Part shown: in pieces, positions 16,699 through 26,202 of the stretch
How positions within the stretch are numbered: the stretch's first letter is position 1
How the letters are laid out: every line of letters starts with the position of its first letter
NCBI RefSeq assembly: GCF_028771845.1
Contig: NZ_CP118270.1
Location: 1,674,001 to 1,738,000, forward strand
Direction of reading: 5' to 3'
Length of the DNA: 64,000 nt
DNA from: Paenibacillus marchantiae
Lineage (GTDB): Bacteria; Bacillota; Bacilli; Paenibacillales; Paenibacillaceae
The notes under the pieces: model-generated
Databases searched by the model: none
What the model was told of the DNA's origin: nothing
Seen by the model: the letters and a program-made list of their open reading frames with translations, nothing else
Made by a program: the position numbers and the translations under genes

Positions 16699-18351
16699 CT
16701 ACAACCGGAACCGTAAAAGCTCCTGATGCATCTCTGCACTGATATCCCGCAGGGTTTTCACCTTAGTGCTTGCTTCGGCGAACGAACGTTGTTGCTCGGC
16801 CGTTGAAGCTGTAATTTCCTCACTGCTTGCGGCCGATTGTTCCGTAATGGCACTTATATTTTCAATCGCCTGCTGAACCTGTGCGCTAAGCTCACTGGAC
16901 TGCTGCATGTCTTCCGTAAGCTGGTTAATGCTTGTGCTGATTCGCTCTACACTGTGACGAATGCCAGAGAAGGATTCGCCGGTTTTTCCGGTGGCCTGCT
17001 CCTGTTCTGCAAAGAGCTGAATGCTCTGTGTCACAGAGTTTTTCACTTTGCCCATAGCCGCTGTGATTTCACCGACAGCCCCAAAGATATGCTGTACCGA
17101 TTGCTCGGATTGCTCGGCCAGTTTCTTCACTTCCCCCGCGACGACAGCAAAGCCACGTCCGGCTTCACCTGCACGTGCTGCTTCGATGGAGGCGTTCAGA
17201 GACAGAAGGGTTGTCTGCGTAGCAATGCTTGATACATAAGCAGTCATGGTTGCGATCCGGGAGGCACTCTCCTCCAATTCCTGGACAGTCTTTTCTACCT
17301 CAGACATGGCAATCCGGTTTACTTCAGCCAGTCGAAGCTGTTCCTGTACGGCAATGTGTCCCTCCTGCACGGAAGTCAAAACTTCGTTACCATAGATGGC
17401 CGATTGTGAAGTCGCCTGAAGATTGCTTTCAAACATATGCTGCATCTTGTCCACGACCATGACCGTGTCACTTAGATCCTCAGCAATTTTCTGACTGCCA
17501 ATCGATAGCTCTTCGGTCGTTCGGGATACCTGCTGCACAATGGCCTGCACGGTATCATTGCCGCGATCAATGTCCTGCGCCATCCCATCAACACGGTTTC
17601 CTGCCGCACCGATAGATTGAATGATACTGCGAATGTTTCCCGTCATAAGGCAGAAGGAGCGGTTTAAGTCATCCAGTTCATCTTTGCCTCGTGTCTCCGG
17701 AAGCTGCTGCGTCAGATCGCCGTTCGCAATTTGTCCTGCTGCTTCCTTCAAGCTGCGTATGCGTCTCGCCAATTTTCGTGAAGTGTACATGTTGAACAGC
17801 AGGACAGCGACAAGCAGGACGATGGCTCCGGCGAGAGCAATCTGCCAGGTCCGCTGAATGTCTTGTTCAAGATTTACTGTGTATTGGTCATATCGATCCC
17901 GGGTCACCTCATCCAGAATATAGATATCATTTTGTATGCCTTTGACCCGTGAGCTGAAACGTTTGGCGTCCGAACTGTTCATGGCTGTGATGGCTTCGGT
18001 GGCGCCCGTGTCCAGAGCTGTTAATTTGGTTTGGATCGATTGGATCAGGCGAAGCTGTTCATCCGTTTCCAGCAAGCCTTCTGTGAGCTGCTTTACCATG
18101 GTTTTACCTTCATTCAGCAAGCGTGCAACATTATCCTGATTGCCAGCTGTCATGGAGAACGAGTACACATCGAGCGCCTGCTCGGTCTGTATCTGGTTAG
18201 CGTTCAGCTCCGTGACCTTCAGCATGGCAGGCACCAGATTTTGATTTTTGGCATTCATGCTCAGCAATTGAATAATGATATAGGCTACAAGCAAAAGGCA
18301 TAACAGTAACGATACTACGGCATTCATTATCAGCTTTCCCTGCAATTTCAT
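16699..18351 (-). CDS. Methyl-accepting chemotaxis protein
   Basis: 550 residues. First membrane segment about 9-27, helical periplasmic-type four-helix-bundle ligand region (about 30-170), second membrane segment [18 protein letters not shown] (about 170-190). HAMP domain with [20 protein letters not shown] (about 195-215), and a long coiled-coil signalling domain with the tip [20 protein letters not shown] (about 391-410). The bundle lacks a Cache domain, so it may sense a ligand-loaded binding protein. SD GGAGG precedes the ATG. It lies 27 bp after the BMP lipoprotein gene, in the same operon. Confidence 0.93.
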   Translation of the reverse strand: MKLQGKLIMNAVVSLLLCLLLVAYIIIQLLSMNAKNQNLVPAMLKVTELNANQIQTEQALDVYSFSMTAGNQDNVARLLNEGKTMVKQLTEGLLETDEQLRLIQSIQTKLTALDTGATEAITAMNSSDAKRFSSRVKGIQNDIYILDEVTRDRYDQYTVNLEQDIQRTWQIALAGAIVLLVAVLLFNMYTSRKLARRIRSLKEAAGQIANGDLTQQLPETRGKDELDDLNRSFCLMTGNIRSIIQSIGAAGNRVDGMAQDIDRGNDTVQAIVQQVSRTTEELSIGSQKIAEDLSDTVMVVDKMQHMFESNLQATSQSAIYGNEVLTSVQEGHIAVQEQLRLAEVNRIAMSEVEKTVQELEESASRIATMTAYVSSIATQTTLLSLNASIEAARAGEAGRGFAVVAGEVKKLAEQSEQSVQHIFGAVGEITAAMGKVKNSVTQSIQLFAEQEQATGKTGESFSGIRHSVERISTSINQLTEDMQQSSELSAQVQQAIENISAITEQSAASSEEITASTAEQQRSFAEASTKVKTLRDISAEMHQELLRFRL

Positions 18352-18378
18352 AAGCGTGCCTCCATATTAGCAATTGGT

Positions 18379-19386
18379 TTATTGATCTAGGGTAATTTTG
18401 GTTTTGCCGGAAGCGATCTGTGCTTTCAAATCTTCGAACGTTTGCTGTTGTTCGTCCGTGAGTGTGATGTTATGTAGGGCGGTTAAACCTACGCCGTTTT
18501 CTGCCAGACCATAGAACATTTCTTTTTCGGGAAATGAATGTTGGTTCTGAATGAACGTATTAATGGCGTTATGAAGAGAGACATCTACATTTTTGAGCAT
18601 GGAAGTGAGTACTGCTTTTTCTGCTAAAAAGAACTGATCCTGGTCCACGCCAATGGCGTATTTACCCAATCTCTGAATCTCTGAAATTGAGCCTATGCCG
18701 GTAAGTCCGGCAGCAACGTAAATGACATCAACACGCTGTTCCTGAATCATCTGCGCCGCGAGTTTTCCTCCAAGATCAGGATTGCCGAAATCCCCGGCGT
18801 ACACGACATGGACTGTGGCATCCGGATTAGCCGCCTTTACACCTTGCTCAAAACCTTGCTGGAAATCGTGAAGCACCGGAATATCCATTCCACCCAAGAA
18901 GCCTACATGGTCTTCGGTTGTTGCAAAGCCAGCAATGATACCTGCAAGATAGCTGCCTTCTTCTGCTTTGAAGGACATGGAGGTCACATTGGGGAGATCG
19001 GAATGCCCGTCAATGATGAGAAAGTGCTGATCGGGATACTTCTGAGCAACCTTCTCCAGATCGGTTTTTATCGTGTCGCTTAGACCAATAATCAGATCAA
19101 CTTTATCCTTCGCAAATTGCTCAAAAGCTGCCTCGGATGTCAAATCCTTTCCCGGTTCCTTGTAATCAAAAACAATACTGTTCTCGTTTCTTGCCTGTAC
19201 CAATCCCTCAAAAGATGCGTCACTGAAAGAATGATCACCCAAGCCGACATCCGTAAGAACGATTCCGACTTTAGTTCGCTGATCTGCGGGGGACACCTTA
19301 TCGGATGCCGAACATGCTCCCAGCATCAGAACAACTAGAACCATCATCATGGTGAACCCGAATTTGATTTTCCATTGTGTTTTCAT
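18379..19386 (-). CDS. BMP-family substrate-binding lipoprotein
   Basis: 335 residues with lipoprotein signal (MKTQWKIKFGFTMMMVLVVL, lipobox LGAC, Cys25). The mature part has the BMP/TmpC features: KVGIVLTDVGLGDHSFSDAS, DLIIGLSDTIKTDLEKVA, HFLIIDG, GSYLAGIIAGF, VGFLGGMDIPVLHDFQQGFE, and VIYVAAGLTGIGSISE. BMP proteins bind nucleosides or related compounds, usually for an ABC importer. No permease or ATPase gene is nearby; instead a chemoreceptor gene follows by 27 bp, so it may act as its sensory ligand carrier (inference). Confidence 0.85.
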   Translation of the reverse strand: MKTQWKIKFGFTMMMVLVVLMLGACSASDKVSPADQRTKVGIVLTDVGLGDHSFSDASFEGLVQARNENSIVFDYKEPGKDLTSEAAFEQFAKDKVDLIIGLSDTIKTDLEKVAQKYPDQHFLIIDGHSDLPNVTSMSFKAEEGSYLAGIIAGFATTEDHVGFLGGMDIPVLHDFQQGFEQGVKAANPDATVHVVYAGDFGNPDLGGKLAAQMIQEQRVDVIYVAAGLTGIGSISEIQRLGKYAIGVDQDQFFLAEKAVLTSMLKNVDVSLHNAINTFIQNQHSFPEKEMFYGLAENGVGLTALHNITLTDEQQQTFEDLKAQIASGKTKITLDQ

Positions 19387-19809
19387 GTGCGTATGCCCTC
19401 TTTTCTATAAGATGGAGATGACGTGTGAGGTGAGCAATTCCTCTATATGTATATCGGACGAGAGCAGAGTCTCTATAATGGGTAAGGATGAAAATTTACG
19501 AAAACTCAATAAAATTCCAATGAAACCCATAAATTATACATAGAATTTACATCTGAAGAGGCATGAATTCTATACTGAACCTGTATTACGTCTTGCTGGT
19601 CAACGGGAAAAAGAAAGACAAAAAAAGGGTAAAGAAGAGACCGATTAGATCTCTTCTTTACCCTTTCCTTGAAACCAAACGAATGATGAATGACTACATA
19701 TCATGAATCAAAAAATTCATATATATGAACGGTTTTCCCGGTTCCCGCAGCATATGCAATATTCCTGAGCGTTACGTTCCCGCTCTCATTCAGCTACACT
19801 TGCAACGTA
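19387..19809. other. Intergenic region upstream of the BMP/MCP operon
   Basis: 423 bp between the GGT 3' end and the BMP start. It contains the minus-strand GGT terminator (19613-19663) and must hold the BMP promoter. An AGAATT...AATTCT inverted repeat near 19542-19571 is the only other symmetry I see. No SD-bearing small ORF. Confidence 0.5.
19613..19663 (-). terminator. Intrinsic terminator of the GGT-like gene
   Basis: GGGTAAAGAAGAGA (19627-19640) and TCTCTTCTTTACCC (19650-19663) form a perfect 14-bp stem; on the minus strand it is followed by T7. Confidence 0.9.
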
Positions 19810-21420
19810 TTACCACGCTGCTACCGAGCCATCTGCCCGGCTTTCCGTGCCGCCGCACAATACGCCGTTGTCCGGGTTGCGCCAGATGATCTGGCCGCGT
19901 CCAAACATCGACGGATCGAGGGTGACCTGTATATCATGCCCTTTGCGAGCAAGTGCCTGTGCAATATGTTGAGGGAATCCAGGCTCAACCAGGATCGTTT
20001 TGCCTTTGGTCCACTGCCAGCGCGGAGAATCGAGCGCAGCCTGTGGATTGAGGTGGAAGTCCACCGTATTTATGACGACCTGCACATGACCCTGGGGCTG
20101 CATGAAACCGCCCATGACCCCGAATGGTCCAACCGCTTCATCACCACGTGTGAGGAAGCCCGGAATGATTGTATGAAATGTCCGTTTGCCTGGCTCCAGT
20201 GCGTTGGCGTGATCGGGATCAAGCGAGAAATTATGTCCCCGGTTTTGCAGGGCAATGCCTGTGCCTGGCACAACCAGCCCGGAGCCGAAGCCCATATAAT
20301 TGCTCTGAATGAAGGAAACCATGTTGCCCTCACCATCTGCCGTTGCAAGATACACCGTTCCACTTGCCCTTGGGTCGCCCGCTTCAGGCGGAAGTGCCAT
20401 ATCACCAATGAGCTTGCGCCGTTCATCTGCATACGCTTCGGATAATAATTCCTGCACCGTTACGCCCATCTTGCGTTCCTCGGTAATGTATTTCTCTCCA
20501 TCGGCAAACGCCAGCTTCATGGCTTCCAGCTGCCTGTGGTATGCCAGAACGGATTCCTTTTCTTCAAAATCAAATCCCTTTAACAGATTGAGCGCCGCCA
20601 GAGCAATCAGCCCCTGACCATTTGGCGGGATCTCCCACACGTCATATCCGCGATAGGAGACCGAGATCGGATCAACCCACTCAGGTTGGAATGCAGCCAG
20701 ATCTTCTTTGGTCAGGTAACCTCCGTGTTCTGCCATAAAAGAATGAATACGCTCCGCGAGTTCGCCTTCATAGAAGTCTCGCGCACCGCTCTCGCCAATC
20801 CGGCGCAGTGTTGCCGCATGATCCGGCGAACGCCACATCTCGCCCACGGCTGGAACACGCCCGCCTGGGGCAAACGTCTCAAACCATGCACGCCCTGCTT
20901 CCGCATCGCCCTGGCGTGCGTAGATATCGGCTGCCCGTGCCCAATGGCGGGCCAGCCCCGGCGCAAGAGGGTAACCTTCTTCCGCGTAGCGGACAGCCGG
21001 TTCCAGCGCTTCCGCCAGCGTAAGCCGCCCGAATCGGCGGCTCAGCTCAGCCCAACCCGCCGGTGCGCCAGGCACCGTCACCGGGATGACCCCCAGCTTC
21101 GGCATCTCCGAATGGCCTGCCGCTTTGAGCGCCTCAATCGATATACTCTGAGGCGCAGGCCCACTGGCATTCAGGCCATGCAGTTTGCCCTCGGTCCAGA
21201 CGAGGGCAAAGGCATCGCCTCCAATGCCATTGGACGTTGGCTCCAGCACAGTGAGCGCAGCAGCAGTGGCGATAGCGGCATCGATGGCGTTGCCGCCCTT
21301 TTTTAACACATCCAGACCGGCTTGTGCGGCCAAAGGCTGTGAAGTGGCGACCATGCCTTGTTTGGCATAAACGGGCACACGATAAGATGGATACGGTTGG
21401 TAGAGTGGATCGTAGTTCAT
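19810..21420 (-). CDS. Gamma-glutamyltransferase-family hydrolase (YwrD-like)
   Basis: 536 residues, cytoplasmic (no signal peptide). The N-terminal GMVATSQPLAAQAGLDVLKKGGNAIDAAIATAAALTVLEP-type region with NGIGGDAFALVW is characteristic of GGT precursors. The autocatalytic nucleophile is expected at Thr355 in SGTVYLATADGEGNMVSFIQ, and the small-subunit glycine motif is PFGVMGGFMQPQGHVQV. Members transfer or hydrolyse gamma-glutamyl bonds or act on cephalosporin-like amides. An SD (AAGGAG) lies 12 nt before the ATG, a slightly long spacing. Substrate uncertain; a perfect terminator follows. Confidence 0.9.
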   Translation of the reverse strand: MNYDPLYQPYPSYRVPVYAKQGMVATSQPLAAQAGLDVLKKGGNAIDAAIATAAALTVLEPTSNGIGGDAFALVWTEGKLHGLNASGPAPQSISIEALKAAGHSEMPKLGVIPVTVPGAPAGWAELSRRFGRLTLAEALEPAVRYAEEGYPLAPGLARHWARAADIYARQGDAEAGRAWFETFAPGGRVPAVGEMWRSPDHAATLRRIGESGARDFYEGELAERIHSFMAEHGGYLTKEDLAAFQPEWVDPISVSYRGYDVWEIPPNGQGLIALAALNLLKGFDFEEKESVLAYHRQLEAMKLAFADGEKYITEERKMGVTVQELLSEAYADERRKLIGDMALPPEAGDPRASGTVYLATADGEGNMVSFIQSNYMGFGSGLVVPGTGIALQNRGHNFSLDPDHANALEPGKRTFHTIIPGFLTRGDEAVGPFGVMGGFMQPQGHVQVVINTVDFHLNPQAALDSPRWQWTKGKTILVEPGFPQHIAQALARKGHDIQVTLDPSMFGRGQIIWRNPDNGVLCGGTESRADGSVAAW

Positions 21421-21623
21421 CAGGTTGTTCAGCTCCTTGTCGCAAGATGTCAGGTTCCGGCTCGCCGGATCAATTACTCCTAACCCTCTTCGGAACAGGT
21501 GGCATGATCTCCTGCTGCCAACGCGAAATCCAATCTGACATAGCCCGTGAATAGAGATGATACAGTTGTATTCATATCAGTGCCAATGTATTTTTTCCAA
21601 GATATGAGGTGTTCTCCAGATGA

Positions 21624-22523
21624 CTAGGTCGTTACCATATCGCCGCCATTGACATGAATGCACTCACCAGTGACATAGGAGGAGTCGCGGGAAGCGAGAT
21701 AGACGTAGGCAGCTGCTAGTTCATAAGGTTGGCCTGCCCGGCCCATCGGCGTCTCGGTTCCAAATACCTGCACGTCTTCAGCGGAGAAGCTGGATGGAAT
21801 GAGTGGTGTCCATATGGGTCCAGGAGCCACGCAATTCACCCGGATTCCTTCGGATGCGAGCGATTTGGCGAGTACCCGTGTCAGAGAGACCACAGCCCCT
21901 TTGCTGGAAGAGTAATCGATCAGTTGCACTTCACCTTTATAGGCCGTAATGGAAGCCGTATTGATGATGGATGCTCCTTTGCACAGATGTGGGAGAGCCG
22001 CCTGAATCAGAAAAAAGTAGGCAAACACATTCGTCTGGAACGTATGGTACAGCTGTTCTTCCGTAATATCGACAATGCTTGGCTGTACGTACTGCACGCC
22101 ATGATTGTTGACCAGGACGTCGATCTTTCCGAAGGTTTCCATGGTCGTTCGGATGACAGCCTCACAGTTTTTCTTTAACCGCAGATCAATCTCGATTAAT
22201 AGACACCGTTGTCCCAGCTCTTCAATGCGTTCACGTGTCCTTTCGGCGTCGGTCCGTTCATATAGATAAGCGATGGTGATATCTGCACCTTCCTTGGCAA
22301 AAGCAATAGCTGCCGCTCTGCCGATTCCACTGTCACCACCGGTAATAATCGCAACCTTGCCTTCTAGCTTGCAGCTGCCAATATAAGCAGGATCTTCGCT
22401 GATCGGTTCAGGCACCATCAGAGTTTCCAGACCTGGCTGCTGGTCCTGATGCTGGGGTGGGAAAGCCAGCTTTTGTGGCTTGCACACCGTTTTCTCACCG
22501 TAAAAAGGATAGACAGGATTCAT
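21624..22523 (-). CDS. SDR-family oxidoreductase (YdaD/YhxC type)
   Basis: 299 residues. A 50-residue N-terminal extension containing FPPQHQDQQPGLETLM typifies the general-stress SDR branch. Cofactor motif TGGDSGIGR (61-69), NNHG near 135, catalytic Tyr204-x3-Lys208 (YSSSK) and NCVAPGPIWTPL. Classical NAD(P)-dependent reductase fold of unknown substrate. It is divergent from fosB across 168 bp. Confidence 0.88.
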   Translation of the reverse strand: MNPVYPFYGEKTVCKPQKLAFPPQHQDQQPGLETLMVPEPISEDPAYIGSCKLEGKVAIITGGDSGIGRAAAIAFAKEGADITIAYLYERTDAERTRERIEELGQRCLLIEIDLRLKKNCEAVIRTTMETFGKIDVLVNNHGVQYVQPSIVDITEEQLYHTFQTNVFAYFFLIQAALPHLCKGASIINTASITAYKGEVQLIDYSSSKGAVVSLTRVLAKSLASEGIRVNCVAPGPIWTPLIPSSFSAEDVQVFGTETPMGRAGQPYELAAAYVYLASRDSSYVTGECIHVNGGDMVTT

Positions 22524-22691
22524 TCGGTTTACATCCCCCTCGCACGTTCGTTCATACGCCTAAACTATGCATTCGCCCAGAAGAAGGTGCGACAGGAGGA
22601 GGAAGGGCATTTGTTTTTGGTGCAAAATATACCATAATAAGGATGTAGCAATTGCAACAGTTCATTAAAATGTGGAGGTGTCAGGAGCCAA

Positions 22692-23111
22692 ATGAATATT
22701 CAGGGGATTAATCATCTGTGCTTTTCCGTATCCAATCTGGAACGGTCCATTACCTTTTATGAGGAGGCTCTCGGTGCCCGTATTCAGGTGAAAGGCCGGA
22801 AGCTGGCATATTTCGAACTTGCCGGACTTTGGATCGCTTTGAATCAGGAAGACGTCATTCGCAACTATACGGAACGAACGTATACACATATTGCATTTAC
22901 CGTAAAAGAAGAGGAATTCGACGAGTCTGTGCAGCAGCTGCGAGCAGCCGGGGCTGACATTCTTCCCGGAAGACCACGCGATCCGAAGGATGCATTATCC
23001 ATTTATTTTACCGATCCCGATGGTCATTTGTTCGAGCTACATACCGGAAATATGAAGCAGAGACTTGACTATTACCGTGAGGATAAACCCCATATGACCT
23101 TTTATACGTAA
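22692..23111 (+). CDS. fosB: Fosfomycin resistance metallothiol transferase FosB
   Basis: 139 residues, the family length. Vicinal oxygen chelate fold: GINHLCFSVSNLERSITFYE at the start, YTHIAFTV in the middle, SIYFTDPDGHLFELHTG near the end. Metal ligands His8, His66 and Glu115 are all present, and the C-terminal RLDYYREDKPHMTFY is the FosB signature. It opens the fosfomycin epoxide with bacillithiol or cysteine in the cytoplasm. SD GGAG precedes the ATG. Chromosomal fosB is common in Bacilli, so no transfer need be invoked. Confidence 0.93.
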   Translation: MNIQGINHLCFSVSNLERSITFYEEALGARIQVKGRKLAYFELAGLWIALNQEDVIRNYTERTYTHIAFTVKEEEFDESVQQLRAAGADILPGRPRDPKDALSIYFTDPDGHLFELHTGNMKQRLDYYREDKPHMTFYT

Positions 23112-23149
23112 TCGAATGAGCTGAAATGGAAAAAAATATGACATATCTA

Positions 23150-23177
23150 TTGTGCAAACAATGGATGTGCATATAAT
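23150..23177 (+). promoter_or_regulatory. Promoter of the S9 peptidase gene
   Basis: TTGTGC (23150-23155), 16-bp spacer, TATAAT (23172-23177), about 65 bp before the start codon. Confidence 0.6.
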
Positions 23178-23241
23178 ATGGACAAATATACCCTTAATTT
23201 ACCACTGTTTGATACTTCGTTCATACTCAAGGAGGTTTGTC

Positions 23242-25053
23242 ATGATTCAGTTTCCCAAACCGGATGTAGAACAGTATTTCCAGACGTATCGCATTTCCCA
23301 TTTTGCCGTATCGGCCGACGAGAAACGTTTGTTTTTTGACAGCAATCTGAACGGCCAGCCCAATATCTGGGCGATGGATCTGCCGGGTGGCTACCCGTAT
23401 CCTTTGACGTATTTGAATCAGAGCAGCCAGTTTATCAAACCAGACCCAGAAGGACGTCATATTCTCACGGCGTTTGATCGGGATGGGGATGAGAATTATC
23501 ATCTGTATGCACTTCAACCGGAAGGCGGAGTCCCATTTCCTGTTGTTCCGGCAGAGCCCAATGATCGTTGTTATTTCTCCCATCTGTCCGAGGATGGACA
23601 GCGTCTTTATTATATGACAAGTAAGGATAACCCGAACTATCTCAACTCACGCCGGATGAACCTGGAAACGGGAGAGGATGAGCTCTTGCATCAAGGGGAA
23701 GAGGTCACAAGCAATCTGATTGCTGTGAGTTCGGATGAACAAGCCTATGTAATCTTGAATGTATACTCCAATACCTACCAGACAGCATATGTATACCGGA
23801 ACGGTGAGTCAGAATCCATTATTCCGGTCTCCGAGCGACAGAGTGAGGTTTCGTATGTCCTATTTGCAGACAATAATCGGCTTCTGATGATTACAAATGA
23901 TAACGAACCGTACACCTATGTGGCCGAATACCGGCTGGATACTCATGAGTTTCGTCCTCTGTGCAAAGTGGAGGGAGAAGACGTGGATATCATCCGCTGG
24001 CATAAGGATTCAGAGACGTTATACTTCTGGACGTTTACGGGTCCCGAGAATCGGATGTACGCGCTGGACAAAGGTTCCGAGCAGCCTCGGCGTGTGGCCA
24101 TGCCACTGGACACCGTAGAACATGTGACGGTTACCAAGGCTGGCAACGTGTATATTTCGGGGCGTGGAGCTGTCCAGCCGCATAATATCTATCGGTTGAT
24201 GACAGGTAGTGAGTCCTGGGAACCGTTGACTGCGAATCGGGTCACGGGGCTTAATCCGAGTGATCTCGTCTACCCGGATGTCATTCGATATAACTCCTAC
24301 GACGGACTGGAGATCGAAGCGCTTTTTTTCAAAGCGAAGCCGGAACAGGCTAATGGTTACACGGTATTTTGGCCGCATGGCGGGCCACAGGCATCGGAAG
24401 CAAAATTCTTCCGTCCGATGTTCCAAATGATGCTGGCTCAGGGTTATCATATTTTTGCTCCGAACTTCCGGGGAAGCACTGGATATGGCGCCGAGTTTGG
24501 CAAAATGGTCGAGAGAGATTGGGGCGAGGGCCCAAGGTTAGACTGTGTTGCCGGTATAAACTGGCTGTTTGACGAGGGTATCTCATCACCGGATCGCCTG
24601 TTCGTGGTAGGGGGTAGTTACGGCGGGTATATGACCTTGCTGCTGGCAGGGCGTCACCCGGAATTATTCCGCGCTGCGGTTGATATTTTTGGGCCAAGTA
24701 ACCTGTTCACATTCCTGGAATCTGTGCCGGAAGACTGGAAACCGATGATGGACAACTGGCTGGGTGATCCGGTCCGTGACCGCGAACGCTTAACGAAGGA
24801 TTCACCGATTACGTATCTGGACCAGATGGTCAACCCGATGCTGGTCATTCAAGGGGCCAATGATCCAAGGGTCGTGAAGGCGGAATCGGATCAGATCGTG
24901 GCCGCGTTGCAGGGGAAAGGGGTAGACGTGGAATACATCGTTCTGGATGATGAAGGCCATGGCTTCTCCAGAAAAACGAATGAGATTCTCGTGTATCGGC
25001 GGATGCTGGAGTTTTTGCAGAAACATCAGGAAGTGCCGGTTGCACAACCGTAA
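23242..25053 (+). CDS. S9-family serine peptidase (acylaminoacyl-peptidase type)
   Basis: 603 residues from ATG 23242 (SD AAGGAGG); an earlier in-frame TTG at 23152 has no SD and overlaps the promoter. N-terminal beta-propeller of TolB/WD-like blades (about 10-350, e.g. HFAVSADEKRLFFDSNLNGQ). C-terminal alpha/beta hydrolase domain (about 360-600) with FRGSTGYGAEFG, nucleophile Ser459 in GGSYGGY, Asp541 in GANDPRV and His573 in DEGHGF, a complete triad. It probably trims short or N-acylated peptides in the cytoplasm. Confidence 0.93.
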   Translation: MIQFPKPDVEQYFQTYRISHFAVSADEKRLFFDSNLNGQPNIWAMDLPGGYPYPLTYLNQSSQFIKPDPEGRHILTAFDRDGDENYHLYALQPEGGVPFPVVPAEPNDRCYFSHLSEDGQRLYYMTSKDNPNYLNSRRMNLETGEDELLHQGEEVTSNLIAVSSDEQAYVILNVYSNTYQTAYVYRNGESESIIPVSERQSEVSYVLFADNNRLLMITNDNEPYTYVAEYRLDTHEFRPLCKVEGEDVDIIRWHKDSETLYFWTFTGPENRMYALDKGSEQPRRVAMPLDTVEHVTVTKAGNVYISGRGAVQPHNIYRLMTGSESWEPLTANRVTGLNPSDLVYPDVIRYNSYDGLEIEALFFKAKPEQANGYTVFWPHGGPQASEAKFFRPMFQMMLAQGYHIFAPNFRGSTGYGAEFGKMVERDWGEGPRLDCVAGINWLFDEGISSPDRLFVVGGSYGGYMTLLLAGRHPELFRAAVDIFGPSNLFTFLESVPEDWKPMMDNWLGDPVRDRERLTKDSPITYLDQMVNPMLVIQGANDPRVVKAESDQIVAALQGKGVDVEYIVLDDEGHGFSRKTNEILVYRRMLEFLQKHQEVPVAQP

Positions 25054-25096
25054 TTCATATATGCATATTACCGATTTAAATATATGATGGTTTGAG

Positions 25097-25142
25097 AAAA
25101 CCGCCAGGAGTGAGTGCATCTCATCCTTCTGGCGGTTTTTTG
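25097..25142. terminator. Bidirectional intrinsic terminator
   Basis: AAAACCGCCAG pairs with CTGGCGGTTTT around a loop of about 20 nt, between convergent genes. Confidence 0.88.
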
Positions 25143-25147
25143 TTGTG

Positions 25148-26185
25148 TTAATCCAGTAAAGCAATTACCGAATCCATGTACTGCTCCGCCCAATGTGCAA
25201 AAGGCATATCCGATGCCCAGGTTACTCGGCCTGTTGCTTTGCATTCACCCCATAACAAAATACGCTGATAGAGCAGATGCACCCTAAGACGGGTAGCAAA
25301 GTGCTGGTATCGCTCCGTATCTGCTGCGCAGACAACCTCCCGGTAACCGTGAAGGAATCGTTTGGCAAGTTCGGGTTGACCTTCTCGTACATACATGGCT
25401 GTCATTTTGGTTAAGTCAGCTGTTCCGTCTCCAAAATAGGCCGTTGTAAAATCAAACAGACCACTAATCTGCCAGTCCGAAGCAAGGCTATCACCATTCC
25501 TCTGAATCACAAAGTTCTCGACCTTAAAATCACCCATCACAAATCCGGGAACAGGCATGGAGTGAAATGCAGATTCAGCGTTTTTTAATTGCTCGTCCAC
25601 CCACTGTGTATCTTCGTCTGTTATCACGGAGTACTTTGCAGCATCCTGCAGCCAGTGATGGATTGTCCCATACAGCCAGTCCAGATATTTGCCCGCAAAG
25701 GGAACGATCTGCTTTGCTACAGGATCATACTCTCCCGCATCAGGAACCTTCCAACGGTGTAGTTCTGCTAAGGAGCGGGCAAGCATCGTAGCGATCTTCT
25801 CCTGATCCTCCTGTGAAAGTGAAGCCTGTAATGACGGATCATGCAGGTGCATTCCAGGTAATCGGGGCATAATCGCATAGCTCCAGCCCAATATGTCGGT
25901 ATCTTCATGTAATAAATATGGATCAGGTACAGGAATGTTGGTGTGAGTTCTCAGCTGTTCTACGAAAAACTGCTCTTCCTGAAGTTGTCCTGCATATAAT
26001 GGGTTGCCTTTCAGAATATATTCTCCCTCTGAAGAGCGAATAAGAAGTGTCTGACCCATCACACCCTCATCGGTTCGCTTATAATTCATAAGCGTTCCCA
26101 GATTGCAATCATGAAGCGCCTTTTGCAAGGATACTTGCTCAATCTCACCAAGTTTATTGGAGCCAAAATAAATACGGGTTGTCAT
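25148..26185 (-). CDS. APH-family phosphotransferase (aminoglycoside/choline kinase-like)
   Basis: 345 residues, kinase-like fold. Gly-poor loop region LIRSSEGEYILKG (about 48-60) with the ATP-binding Lys, EEQFFVEQLRTHTNIPVPDPYL, and IMPRLPGMHL as hinge. The catalytic loop is degenerate: PGFVMGDFKVENFVI (HGDxxxxN expected; here MGDFKVENF with Asp and Asn kept), followed by the metal site GLFDFTTAYFGDG. The missing catalytic-loop His is common in this family. Substrate unknown; resistance cannot be assumed. SD GGAGGGG. 17 bp downstream of the SUKH gene, in one operon. Confidence 0.8.
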   Translation of the reverse strand: MTTRIYFGSNKLGEIEQVSLQKALHDCNLGTLMNYKRTDEGVMGQTLLIRSSEGEYILKGNPLYAGQLQEEQFFVEQLRTHTNIPVPDPYLLHEDTDILGWSYAIMPRLPGMHLHDPSLQASLSQEDQEKIATMLARSLAELHRWKVPDAGEYDPVAKQIVPFAGKYLDWLYGTIHHWLQDAAKYSVITDEDTQWVDEQLKNAESAFHSMPVPGFVMGDFKVENFVIQRNGDSLASDWQISGLFDFTTAYFGDGTADLTKMTAMYVREGQPELAKRFLHGYREVVCAADTERYQHFATRLRVHLLYQRILLWGECKATGRVTWASDMPFAHWAEQYMDSVIALLD

Positions 26186-26202
26186 AAGCCCCTCCTGCGA
26201 TC

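Noticed and set aside
25148..26185. Aminoglycoside resistance determinant
   Set aside because: The APH-like kinase has a degenerate catalytic loop (MGD instead of HGD) and no closer resemblance to known resistance enzymes; family membership alone does not support it.
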